A stretch of DNA of 18,456 nt, taken from QAMX01 sp964448855. Its GTDB lineage: Bacteria; Bacillota; Clostridia; Oscillospirales; QAMX01. The stretch is taken from positions 1-18,456 of the forward strand of contig CAYUXI010000030.1 of assembly GCA_964448855.1 (NCBI GenBank). Reading direction: 5' to 3'. The translations under genes were made by a program, and so were the position numbers. This document shows, piece after piece, positions 6,617 through 13,852 of the stretch (position 1 is the stretch's first letter; each line of letters starts with the position of its first letter). The notes beneath the pieces are model-generated. The model had not been told where the DNA came from and did not search any database. It saw nothing but the letters and a program-made list of their open reading frames with translations.

Positions 6617-7614
6617 TTCCTGATGCCCTGCGCCGCAGGCTCCGCGGCAACGATGCCATCTGGCAGTTGATTGAAGCATCCGCCTCTTCAGCGCCGCACG
6701 CGTGCATCATCAGCGGCCCGGAGGGCAGCGGTAAGCAAACAGCTGCGCGGCTGCTGGCGCAGGCGCTGGTCTGTACGGCGGACGGCGACCGCCCCTGCGG
6801 CGTGTGTACCGCCTGTCGCAAGGTCGAGAAGGACATTCATCCGGATTTCGTCACGCTGCACCGGGATACCAAAACCGGCTACAGCGTGGACGGTGTGCGC
6901 GCTGCGCGTCAGGCGCTCTATATTCTTCCCAACGAAGGGCGGCACAAAATCACCGTCTTTGCCGAGGGGGATGATCTGTCGCCCGCCGCGCAGAACGCCA
7001 TGCTGAAAATGCTGGAGGAGCCGCCAGCCTATGCCGTCATCCTCATTCTGTGCAGAAATCCGGCTTCCCTGCTGGAAACGGTGCGAAGCCGCTGCATGGA
7101 AATCCGGACGGAGCCGCTGCCTGATGCTGCGCTGCGGTCGCTTCTCGCGGAGCGCTGCCCCGATGCATCTGCGGATGCGCTGGCGGAGGCCGTGCGCTCT
7201 GCCAACGGTTCGGTCGGCGCTGCCCTGTCGTTTCTCGCCGGGCCGCCGGAAACGGAGCGCGTCGCAGTGGCCTGCTGTCAGGCACTGGTCGCAACGGACG
7301 AGGCGGCGCTGTATGCGGCGTACTTCTCGGCAGAACGGTTCACGCGGGACGATCTGGAGGCGGTTTTCGGCATGGTCGCCAGCATCATCGGCGATGCGCT
7401 CGCACAGCGTACCGGACAGGCTCCGCCTGCCTTGCCGCAGTTTGCGGACATCTCCGGCCGCCTGCGCGCCGCTTTTTCACCGGCACGGCTCGCGCTGCTG
7501 CACCGTCAGGCGCGGCGCGCCTACGACAATTCCGCGCTCTATCTGAGTCCGGGCAATCTGCTGGCCGCGACCGTCGCGGAAATGTTCGCCGCCGTCACCG
7601 CACGCATCAAATAA
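6613..7614 (+). CDS. holB: DNA polymerase III subunit delta' (clamp loader)
   Basis: Delta' is the structural AAA+ subunit of the clamp loader that opens the beta sliding clamp at replication forks. In this 333-residue protein a P-loop-like segment (GPEGSGK, 35-41) is followed by Q42 instead of Ser/Thr, and the Walker B region reads FAEGDD (116-121) instead of a DEAD-like motif. Both agree with delta' being a non-hydrolysing subunit. Zinc-module cysteines are C54, C62, C65 and C68. The hallmark AQNAMLKMLEEPP (126-138) and the SRC motif (159-161) are present. The start overlaps the darA stop (ATGA), so the two are probably translationally coupled. In B. subtilis yaaR lies between darA and holB; it is absent here. 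DnaX is excluded by length and by the altered Walker motifs. Confidence 0.93.
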   Translation: MIPDALRRRLRGNDAIWQLIEASASSAPHACIISGPEGSGKQTAARLLAQALVCTADGDRPCGVCTACRKVEKDIHPDFVTLHRDTKTGYSVDGVRAARQALYILPNEGRHKITVFAEGDDLSPAAQNAMLKMLEEPPAYAVILILCRNPASLLETVRSRCMEIRTEPLPDAALRSLLAERCPDASADALAEAVRSANGSVGAALSFLAGPPETERVAVACCQALVATDEAALYAAYFSAERFTRDDLEAVFGMVASIIGDALAQRTGQAPPALPQFADISGRLRAAFSPARLALLHRQARRAYDNSALYLSPGNLLAATVAEMFAAVTARIK

Positions 7615-7635
7615 CGCTGCCTGTATGACAGGTAT

Positions 7636-7651
7636 ACGCCCAGACGGGCGT
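7636..7651 (+). other. Hairpin just upstream of ricT
   Basis: ACGCCC and GGGCGT form a 6-bp stem with an AGAC loop, followed only by TTTC. A smaller stem, CCTGT/ACAGG, lies before it (7620-7632). The hairpin ends 4 bases before the GGAGG ribosome binding site of ricT. It could be a weak attenuator or a processing site; the T-run is too short to call it a terminator. Confidence 0.35.
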
Positions 7652-7668
7652 TTCTGGAGGAACTCACA

Positions 7669-8520
7669 TTGACAGAAATCATCGGTGTCCGATTCAAGGA
7701 ACTCGGAAAAATTTACTCGTTTGACCCGCACGGTGCAGTTGTTACACAGGGGCAGAAGGTCATCGTTGAAACTGCACGCGGTCTGGAGCTGGGCGAAGTG
7801 GCACAGGCCAACCAGATGGTGGAGGACAGCGAAATCGTCTCCCCGCTGAAGCCGCTGGTTCGCATCGCAACGGAGGAAGACATCCGCCGCGCCGAACAGC
7901 TCCGGCAAAAAGAAAAGGAAGCATTCGTCATCTGCTCCGAATGCATCGAAAAGCACGGCATCGATATGCACCTGGTCGATGCGGAATACACGTTTGACGG
8001 CGCAAAGCTCATGTTTTATTTCACGTCGGACGGTCGCGTGGACTTCCGGGAACTTCTGAAGGAGCTGGCTCGGATTTTCCGCACCCGCATCGATCTGCGT
8101 CAGATCGGTGTCCGCGACGAGGCCAAGATGCTCGGCGGCATCGGGATCTGCGGCCGACCGTTCTGCTGCGCCTCCTTTTTGGAGGAGTTTCAGCCGGTTT
8201 CCATCAAGATGGCCAAGGAGCAGTCGCTCTCGCTGAATCCCATGAAAATCTCCGGTGCCTGTGGCCGCCTGATGTGCTGCCTGAAGTATGAGCAGGCCGC
8301 CTACGAGGATTTGACCAAGCGCGTGCCGCCTGTCGGCTCTCTGGTCGAAACACCGGATGGCCGCGGCATCGTGACGGAAGCCACGCTCTTAAAAGAGCGC
8401 ATCAAGGTTCGCCTGGATCAGGCTCCGGATCAGCCTGCATCGGAGTACCACGCTTCCGACTGCAAAATTCTCCGGAAATCCCGCGGCGGCTACGATAAAA
8501 CAGACAATCTGCCGGACTAA
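7669..8520 (+). CDS. ricT: RicT (YaaT), PSP1-domain regulator of RNase Y
   Basis: RicT forms the Y-complex with RicA and RicF, an Fe-S-containing factor that directs RNase Y cleavage of polycistronic mRNAs in B. subtilis and affects sporulation, competence and biofilm. The 283-residue product has the PSP1 domain with its signature block: GGIGICGRPFCC (156-167), FQPVSIKMAKEQSLSLNP (174-191) and KISGACGRLMCCLKYE (193-208). Cysteines C161, C166, C167, C198, C203 and C204, plus C89 and C92, are available for cluster binding. Translation starts at a TTG (7669), supported by GGAGG at 7656-7660 with 8-base spacing. It lies 54 bases after holB, as in Bacillus apart from missing neighbours, and 16 bases before rpiA. 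The identification is very firm. Confidence 0.97.
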   Translation: MTEIIGVRFKELGKIYSFDPHGAVVTQGQKVIVETARGLELGEVAQANQMVEDSEIVSPLKPLVRIATEEDIRRAEQLRQKEKEAFVICSECIEKHGIDMHLVDAEYTFDGAKLMFYFTSDGRVDFRELLKELARIFRTRIDLRQIGVRDEAKMLGGIGICGRPFCCASFLEEFQPVSIKMAKEQSLSLNPMKISGACGRLMCCLKYEQAAYEDLTKRVPPVGSLVETPDGRGIVTEATLLKERIKVRLDQAPDQPASEYHASDCKILRKSRGGYDKTDNLPD

Positions 8521-8536
8521 GTAGAGGTTCAAACAC

Positions 8537-9232
8537 ATGAGATGGAACAATCATTTGCTGCACGGCTACCACTGGTGCCGTGAGATCAGCGATCTTGCAA
8601 CCAAACAGCGACGTGCCCGCACCATTGTTGCCGAGGCACAAAACGGCCAGGTCATCGGCGTCGGCACCGGTTCTTCCTCCTATGTCGGGCTCTGCGCCCT
8701 TGCAGAACGGATGAAGACGGAGGGGCTGCAGGTCACCGTGATTCCGGCCGCATCGGAAATCGAGCTGGCCTGCGCATCGCTCGGCGTCCCCATGACCACG
8801 CTGGACGCCGCCAAGCCGGACTGGTGCTTTGACGGCGCCGACGAAATCGGTGCCGACGGAAGCGTCGTCAAGGGGCGCGGCGGCGGTCTGTTCCGGGAAA
8901 AGCTCATCATCGCCGCCGCCGACAAGCGCTGGCTGATTGCGGAGGATCGCAAATTCGTCGATCGCGTCGGCGCCTGTCCGATTCCGGTCGAGGTGTTCCC
9001 GCAGGCTGTCCATCTGGTGGAGGCTGGCCTGACCCGCCTGGGCGCAAACGATGTGCGCCTGCGCCTGGCCACCTCCAAGGACGGCCCGGTCATCACGGAA
9101 AACGGCAACCTGCTGCTCGACTGCACCTTTGCCGCCGTGGAGCCCGGTCTGGAGCAGGCGATCAAGGCGCTGCCCGGCGTGATCGAATCCGGTCTGTTCC
9201 AGGGATATCATTTTTCGTTCCTGCGCGACTGA
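8537..9232 (+). CDS. rpiA: Ribose-5-phosphate isomerase A
   Basis: RpiA interconverts ribose 5-phosphate and ribulose 5-phosphate in the non-oxidative pentose phosphate pathway. The 231-residue protein has the phosphate-binding VGTGSSS (42-48), PAASEIE (70-76), the active-site DGADEIG (99-105) and KGRGGGLFREKL (112-123), which contains the catalytic glutamate E121 and the lysines K112 and K122. The N-terminus is about ten residues longer than typical (start MRWNNHLLHG), but the ATG has a fitting site (AGAGG, 8523-8527, 9 bases away). Downstream ATGs would cut into the fold, so this start is kept. It is packed between ricT and a DHHW gene and is almost certainly co-transcribed with them. Nothing in it suggests loss of function. 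Confidence 0.96.
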   Translation: MRWNNHLLHGYHWCREISDLATKQRRARTIVAEAQNGQVIGVGTGSSSYVGLCALAERMKTEGLQVTVIPAASEIELACASLGVPMTTLDAAKPDWCFDGADEIGADGSVVKGRGGGLFREKLIIAAADKRWLIAEDRKFVDRVGACPIPVEVFPQAVHLVEAGLTRLGANDVRLRLATSKDGPVITENGNLLLDCTFAAVEPGLEQAIKALPGVIESGLFQGYHFSFLRD

Positions 9233-9256
9233 TTCACACCTGCAAGGAGACTCGCT

Positions 9257-10378
9257 TTGAAACGTCAATTTTTGAAATGGAGCCCGGCCTTCCTCTTTTG
9301 TGCCTTCTGCTCCGTCTGTTTTCTGATCAACTGCATCCAACCGGACAAGGCCATGTCGGAGCGGGAAAACCGCACGCTGGCACAGCGCCCGACCTTCAGC
9401 TGGGAGGCGTTGCTCTCCGGCACATTCATCACCGAGACGGAGACGTATATTTCCGACCAGTTTTTTGCAAGAGATGCCTGGATTTCGCTGAAGGCTGCGG
9501 CGGAGCAGGCGCTTTTGAAGACCGATGTCAACGGCGTTCTGCTCGGCCAGGATGGGCTGCTGGTTCAGCCGCTGGAAGAGCCGGATCCGGAGCGCGTCCG
9601 CGCCAATGCCGGGTTCATTGAAAAGCTGGCCGCCAACACAGACCTGCCGGTTACGCTGGCCATCATTCCCAGCGTTGCCGCCATCTGGCCGGATCGTCTG
9701 CCCGCCAACGCGCAGACCGCCGATCAGCAGGCATTGATTGATACGATTTACGCACTGACACCCTCCGCCGCCCATGTGGATGTGATGTCTGCGCTGGCTG
9801 CTCATGCGGAGGAGCCGATCTATTTCCAAACCGACCACCACTGGAATACGCTGGGCGCGTATTACGGCTATGGTGCCATCGGCACAGCGCTCGGCATCAC
9901 GCCGCAAGCGCTGCCGGAGCCGTTTCTGACGCACTCCGGCTTCTACGGAACCGCCGCATCCGCCTGTGGTGTCCGCCCCGGCAGCGGCGATACGATTGAG
10001 CTCCGCGTCCCGGAGGCGCAGGTCGCGTCCGTCACCGTCTATGAGGGCGGAGACGGCGTCGAATCGACGCTCTACGACCTGTCGGCATTGGACAAGGCCG
10101 ACAAATATACGGTGTTTCTCGGCGGCAACAGCCCACGCGTGGTCATCCGCTCCGCCAACGCATCGGGCGGACGGCTGCTGTACCTCAAGGACTCCTACGC
10201 CAACGCCTGTGTGCCGTATTTCACCTCGTCCTTCTCCGAAATCCACCTGATTGACCTGCGCTACTATAAAAAAAGCATCGCAGACTATCTCCGCGACAAC
10301 CAGATTGATCAGGTGCTCGTCTCCTATTCGCTTGCCAATTTCGTGACCGATTCCAACCTGATGTTTGCCGCCCGATAA
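9257..10378 (+). CDS. DHHW-family exported protein (AlgJ/AlgX-like), first copy
   Basis: DHHW proteins are membrane-anchored SGNH-hydrolase-fold relatives that usually work with an MBOAT protein to O-acylate extracellular polysaccharide. The 373-residue product has a signal-anchor helix (about 8-27) and SERENRTLAQRP (34-45), typical of the family. The defining TDHHWN is at 192-197, with a C-terminal KDSYANACVPYF (311-322) in which the serine is the expected nucleophile-type residue. It starts at a TTG (9257) behind AAGGAGA (9243-9249), 24 bases after rpiA. It is the last gene before a strong terminator and has no MBOAT partner beside it. A second DHHW gene converges on it from the other strand, this one with a partner. 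Substrate unknown; O-acetylation is the best inference. Confidence 0.87.
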   Translation: MKRQFLKWSPAFLFCAFCSVCFLINCIQPDKAMSERENRTLAQRPTFSWEALLSGTFITETETYISDQFFARDAWISLKAAAEQALLKTDVNGVLLGQDGLLVQPLEEPDPERVRANAGFIEKLAANTDLPVTLAIIPSVAAIWPDRLPANAQTADQQALIDTIYALTPSAAHVDVMSALAAHAEEPIYFQTDHHWNTLGAYYGYGAIGTALGITPQALPEPFLTHSGFYGTAASACGVRPGSGDTIELRVPEAQVASVTVYEGGDGVESTLYDLSALDKADKYTVFLGGNSPRVVIRSANASGGRLLYLKDSYANACVPYFTSSFSEIHLIDLRYYKKSIADYLRDNQIDQVLVSYSLANFVTDSNLMFAAR

Positions 10379-10392
10379 GGCGGTATGTGACT

Positions 10393-10430
10393 CCCCCGTT
10401 CCGGCATATCTGGAACGGGGGTTTGTTTGT
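10393..10430 (+). terminator. Rho-independent terminator of the long plus-strand operon
   Basis: CCCCCGTTCC (10393-10402) pairs perfectly with GGAACGGGGG (10412-10421) around a 9-base loop and is followed by TTTGTTTGT. It lies 14 bases after the stop codon of the DHHW gene. Confidence 0.92.
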
Positions 10431-10560
10431 CAAAAACGCGACAGCTGCGCCGGATCTCCATGCGTGAGGGAGATGCGCGGAACGCCGCTACGTCAAACGC
10501 CACCGTGAGAAAAACGCGGCAGGAGGCAGCCTTGTGCCCTACAAAATACCTCAACATTCC

Positions 10561-10620
10561 CACTACGCCCGCAGACGCGAAAACCGGACTGGCATTCCAC
10601 AAGGCTCACTACGCCCGCAG
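10561..10620 (+). repeat. 14-base direct repeat pair
   Basis: CACTACGCCCGCAG occurs at 10561-10574 and again at 10607-10620, exact copies with starts 46 bases apart. Both are in the gene-free spacer. Confidence 0.7.
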
Positions 10621-10689
10621 CGGCTGACTTTGGACAGCAACCAATGGCTCTCTTGTACCATTCGCAGTGGCGAACATCGGACAACCACT

Positions 10690-10735
10690 AAAGGCTCCCT
10701 TGTGTAAAGGGAGCTGGCACGAAGTGCCTGAAGGA
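10690..10735 (+). repeat. Two-hairpin palindromic intergenic repeat (REP-like)
   Basis: GCTCCCTT (10694-10701) pairs with AAGGGAGC (10707-10714), and right after it GGCAC (10716-10720) pairs with GTGCC (10724-10728), then TGAAGGATTG. This architecture (a CTCCCTT stem, then a GGC-type small stem, then TGAnGG) resembles palindromic repeats scattered in intergenic regions of gut Oscillospiraceae genomes. That comparison is from memory, not a search. Confidence 0.6.
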
Positions 10736-10810
10736 TTGTTATACCCTGTGGAATCACCCTCACCCGCAGCTGCCATACTGATCACTGATATGCGTTTTTG
10801 CGCTCCCTCC

Positions 10811-10856
10811 TTTTTTTCCACAACAAACCCCCGTTCCAATCCTTCTGGAACGGGGG
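10811..10856 (-). terminator. Terminator of the MBOAT-DHHW operon (possibly bidirectional)
   Basis: CCCCCGTTCCA (10828-10838) pairs with TGGAACGGGGG (10846-10856) in an 11-bp perfect stem, 15 bases beyond the DHHW stop on the minus strand, followed in that direction by TTTGTTG. On the plus strand it is followed by TTTT, so it may also act as a back-up for the converging operon. Confidence 0.88.
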
Positions 10857-10871
10857 TTTTCGGCGATCGGG

Positions 10872-12338
10872 TTACGTTTCCGGCAGCATTTGATTGAACA
10901 GCTTCATAAACGACGGCTGCGCCGAGAATGCGTAGTTGACGAAGAGGAAATCGGTCACGCCGTGCTCGTTGGCGAAATCCACGATATTCAGCGTCGGTTC
11001 GCCGCTTCCATTGAATTCACGCGGGTCAATGGCGTAAATCTCTTCAAAGTGATCCGTCAGGAACGGCACCAGCGCGTTGCCATAGGACTCCTTGATCACG
11101 ACCAGCACACGGCCGTTTTTGACGGTATCGCTGACGATGTGGACAAGCGGCGTATCGCCCCAGAGGAACATCATGTATTTGCTGCTCCGGTGGAGCTTTT
11201 CCACATAAGAGGGGCTGGCAATCACGGAGCGCGTGACACCGCCGGTCATGGTCGCATCCGGATAGGCCGTCATGGTCGCCGAATGCAGCGGCATGAAGTA
11301 CTCGACGGAGTCCGGATTGTTGAGCAGCCGCTCGCTCTGCGCGTATTTGGCGGTGAAGGAGTACATCGTACCGACAAAGCCATCGACAAACCCGGTTTCA
11401 TAGTCGGAGAGCTCGTTCGGCGTCAGCCCCGCCGCTTCACAGAAGGCGCGATAGCCGTAGTATGCGCCGCGCTGCGTCCAGTGGTGGTCGGTGCGGAAAT
11501 AGAGGTACTCGTCCTGATGCGCATACAGCGACGACCAGGTATTGACCGGCACAATGCCGAGATCGAGCTTGGAATAGGCGTAGTTCATGGCGCGGAGCTG
11601 GGAGCGAATGCCGGTGCTGTATTTGGTGGGGGCATTGAACTCAATGGACGTCGGGCAGAACATGGCATAGACCTGCACGTCCGGCAGCGCCGCATTCAGG
11701 CGGTTGATGGAGTTTGCGTAATAGTCCAGAGAGTCATTCACGCCGTAATAATGCTCCATGGCGGCATTCCCGATCATGAGGATGGCGCCGACATCGCTCG
11801 GCGTATCCGTCACATCCGACGACGTGTCATCCGTGTCCGGTTTCGTCACCTCCACCCACGACGTGATCATCGTGGCGGGTGGCGTTGTCTCCGTCGGCGT
11901 GGTTTCTGTCGGCGTCGTATCCGTCGGCGCGGAGACATCCGATGTCGGCATCGTCGGCGGCGGTGTCGTCACCGCAGAGGATGCGGTGGTCTGATCGGTC
12001 TGGCTGAAGTCGATCAGCGTGTTCCCGCCCTCCCATTGGTCATCACGGTCGATCAGGATGCTGGATTCGTCGCCAAAGCTGATGGCGTACAGCCGGTTGA
12101 CGACGCGGCTGGCCTTCAGCAGATTCTCCCGGAAGGGGAACGTGTCCGAATAGTACGTTTCAAATTGGGATTCAAAATCGCCTGTCAGCGCCGACTGCAG
12201 CGACAGCTCCGGCATCGTGGCCAGCATCCGGTGCTCGTCCTCCGAGACGGTGGCATCGACATCAAAGGCCGAATAGAAAAACAGGGCATAAATCGGAAGA
12301 AGAAAGGTGATGATGATAACGGCATACCATTTTTTCAT
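10872..12338 (-). CDS. DHHW-family exported protein, second copy, with Thr/Pro-rich linker
   Basis: This is a 488-residue membrane-anchored DHHW protein, the likely partner of the MBOAT acyltransferase encoded 22 bases upstream. An N-terminal helix (about 4-23) precedes SEDEHRMLATMP (32-43). TDHHW is at 283-287 and KESYGNALVPFL at 416-427, where the first copy has KDSYANACVPYF. Between the N-terminal part and the catalytic fold lies a low-complexity linker (about 115-183) rich in Thr, Pro, Ser and Asp, including TTPTETTPTETTP (141-153). The first copy lacks it. The ATG has a good site (AGAAAGGA, complement of 12346-12353). It probably acts outside the membrane in transferring or handling acetyl groups on a surface polymer; which polymer is unknown. 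Confidence 0.88.
   Translation of the reverse strand: MKKWYAVIIITFLLPIYALFFYSAFDVDATVSEDEHRMLATMPELSLQSALTGDFESQFETYYSDTFPFRENLLKASRVVNRLYAISFGDESSILIDRDDQWEGGNTLIDFSQTDQTTASSAVTTPPPTMPTSDVSAPTDTTPTETTPTETTPPATMITSWVEVTKPDTDDTSSDVTDTPSDVGAILMIGNAAMEHYYGVNDSLDYYANSINRLNAALPDVQVYAMFCPTSIEFNAPTKYSTGIRSQLRAMNYAYSKLDLGIVPVNTWSSLYAHQDEYLYFRTDHHWTQRGAYYGYRAFCEAAGLTPNELSDYETGFVDGFVGTMYSFTAKYAQSERLLNNPDSVEYFMPLHSATMTAYPDATMTGGVTRSVIASPSYVEKLHRSSKYMMFLWGDTPLVHIVSDTVKNGRVLVVIKESYGNALVPFLTDHFEEIYAIDPREFNGSGEPTLNIVDFANEHGVTDFLFVNYAFSAQPSFMKLFNQMLPET
11884..11928 (-). repeat. 15-base tandem repeat coding the Thr/Pro-rich linker
   Basis: Three consecutive 15-base units (11884-11898, 11899-11913, 11914-11928), each ending TCGGC on the plus strand, encode the repeated ETTPT unit of the DHHW protein. 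The units differ by a few bases, mostly at synonymous positions, so the protein repeat is better kept than the DNA repeat. Confidence 0.65.
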
Positions 12339-12360
12339 AAAAGCGTCCTTTCTGAGCGGT

Positions 12361-13773
12361 TCAGAAGCGGAAATAGAGGAAGGGGTTGTACGAGTTTGTC
12401 ACCATGACGATGGTGCAGACGGTCATGATCACGGTGTTGAAGACGAGGCGGAGCGCCATGGACAGATTGCGCAGCGGGCCGCCTGCGTGAATCAGGCCGA
12501 GATGGATGGAGTGAATCACGCGGCCAATCGGCGTGGATGCCAGAATGCAGACGAGCAGCAGCAGCGAATTGTTTTCGAGCAGCGTGAGCGACAGTGTGCT
12601 GACCGCCGTACCGCCGCCGAAGATGCGCGTGAGGAACGCGCCGAGCGCGGCCAGATCTTCAAAGTAGAACAGCGCCCAGCCCATCAGGACAAAGAAGAGC
12701 GCCAGCACGTGCCGGAGCACGGCGGGCATTTTCCGCATCAGCCCGGCGAAGACGAATTTCTCCAGCATCAGCAGCACGCAGAAATACAGACCCCAGAGGA
12801 TAAAATTCCAGCTCGCACCGTGCCAGAAGCCGGTCAAAAACCAGACAATCAGGAGGTTCAGCACCTGACGCGCCTTGCCACGGCGGTTGCCACCCAGCGG
12901 GATGTAGACGTAGTCGCGGAACCAGGTCGAGAGGGAAATATGCCAGCGCCGCCAGAAATCCGTGATGGAGGAGCAGGTATAGGGGTAATCAAAGTTTTCG
13001 AGGAAGCGGAAGCCGAACATCCGGCCGAGGCCGATGGCCATGTCCGAATAGCCGGAAAAGTCGAAGTAAATCTGGAAGGCAAACAGCACCAGACCGAGCC
13101 AGCCGCCCAGCGCAGACGCATCCGTCCCCTTCAGGAGCTTGTCCGCTGCGCTGCCGCAGTAGTTGGCGAGCAGGAGCTTTTTCGCCATCCCGACTGCAAA
13201 GCGCGTGATGCCCATCACGAATTCCTCCGCCGTCGTGGTGCGCTTTTCAATTTCGTTCTGCACATCGACATAGCGGACGATCGGCCCGGCGATCAGCTGC
13301 GGGAACAGCGAAACGTACAGCAAGAAGTCCGCATAGGAGCGCTGGACGCGTGCCTCGTTCCGGTACAGGTCAATGGTGTAGGACATGGCCTGGAACGTAT
13401 AGAAGGAAATCCCGATCGGCAGAGCAATGTTCCAGCCCGGCAGATGCACGCCGGGGATGCGGTTCAGGTTGGAGAGCAGGAAGCCCGTGTACTTGAAGAA
13501 GAAGAGCAGCCCCAGGCTGATCACCACGGAAACGATCAGCCATCGCTTTCGCCCACGGCTGTCCCGCGCATCCGCAATCTGACGGCCGCAGAGATAGTTG
13601 ACAAATGCCGTGAACATGATCAGCAGCAGACAGATCGGCTCGCCCCAGGCGTAGAAGATCAGGCTCATGATCAGCAGCACGGTATTTTTGGCGCGGAGGG
13701 ACGGCATCAGGAAATACAGCCCCAGGCAAATCGGGAAAAACACATATAAAAAGGTCAATGTTGAAAAAACCAT
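12361..13773 (-). CDS. MBOAT-family membrane O-acyltransferase (AlgI/DltB-like)
   Basis: MBOAT proteins move acyl groups, usually acetyl, across the membrane to extracellular polysaccharide or teichoic acid. The 470-residue multi-helix protein has the family landmarks PQLIAGPIVRY (158-168), YFDFSGYSDMAIGLG (236-250), FWRRWHISLSTWFRDY (273-288) and the active-site WHGASW (317-322, with H318 as the conserved histidine). The start at 13773 gives MVFSTLTFLYVFFP, typical of AlgI-type proteins. GGAG lies 10 bases before it, whereas the ATG 9 bases upstream is too close to that site; the open frame reaches 13824. Co-transcribed with a DHHW gene it forms the AlgI/AlgJ-like pair. DltB proper is less likely because no dltA, dltC or dltD is nearby. 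Confidence 0.95.
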   Translation of the reverse strand: MVFSTLTFLYVFFPICLGLYFLMPSLRAKNTVLLIMSLIFYAWGEPICLLLIMFTAFVNYLCGRQIADARDSRGRKRWLIVSVVISLGLLFFFKYTGFLLSNLNRIPGVHLPGWNIALPIGISFYTFQAMSYTIDLYRNEARVQRSYADFLLYVSLFPQLIAGPIVRYVDVQNEIEKRTTTAEEFVMGITRFAVGMAKKLLLANYCGSAADKLLKGTDASALGGWLGLVLFAFQIYFDFSGYSDMAIGLGRMFGFRFLENFDYPYTCSSITDFWRRWHISLSTWFRDYVYIPLGGNRRGKARQVLNLLIVWFLTGFWHGASWNFILWGLYFCVLLMLEKFVFAGLMRKMPAVLRHVLALFFVLMGWALFYFEDLAALGAFLTRIFGGGTAVSTLSLTLLENNSLLLLVCILASTPIGRVIHSIHLGLIHAGGPLRNLSMALRLVFNTVIMTVCTIVMVTNSYNPFLYFRF

Positions 13774-13809
13774 ATCGCACATACTCCAGCAGGAAAATCC
13801 GGGGCAAAC

Positions 13810-13826
13810 CGGTGCAGGATGCACCG
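13810..13826 (-). promoter_or_regulatory. Hairpin in the MBOAT leader
   Basis: CGGTGCA and TGCACCG form a perfect 7-bp stem around a 3-base loop, between the predicted promoter and the ribosome binding site of the MBOAT gene. It is not followed by T residues. Its role is unknown. Confidence 0.35.
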
Positions 13827-13852
13827 CGTCAGACGGCTCGCCCGATAAGCAT

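Larger units (their letters stand above)
10431..10827. other. Gene-free spacer between convergent operons, with repeats
   Basis: About 400 bases between the two operon terminators hold no convincing gene. Short open frames on both strands lack good start sites and recognisable domains. The segment contains a 14-base direct repeat, a two-hairpin palindromic element (separate entries), and CAAAAACGC near its left end (10431-10439) that recurs inverted near its right end (10792-10800). CAGCTGCG at 10442-10449 likewise recurs inverted at 10765-10772. This suggests an old MITE-like or REP-like insertion, but the match is short. Confidence 0.55.

Noticed and set aside
8402..10246. 614-codon minus-strand open frame across rpiA and the DHHW gene
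   Set aside because: It spans two firmly identified plus-strand genes and shows no family motif; an effect of codon bias.
10427..10897. Several short open frames on both strands of the convergent spacer
   Set aside because: No ribosome binding sites in good positions, overlapping repeats and terminators, no recognisable domains.
10890..13749. Long plus-strand open frames opposite the DHHW and MBOAT genes
   Set aside because: Arg/His/Gln-rich low-information translations, antisense to clear genes, no start signals.
13774..13824. Longer start of the MBOAT gene
   Set aside because: The family start MVFS is at 13773, with GGAG at the proper distance; the extra residues look non-coding.
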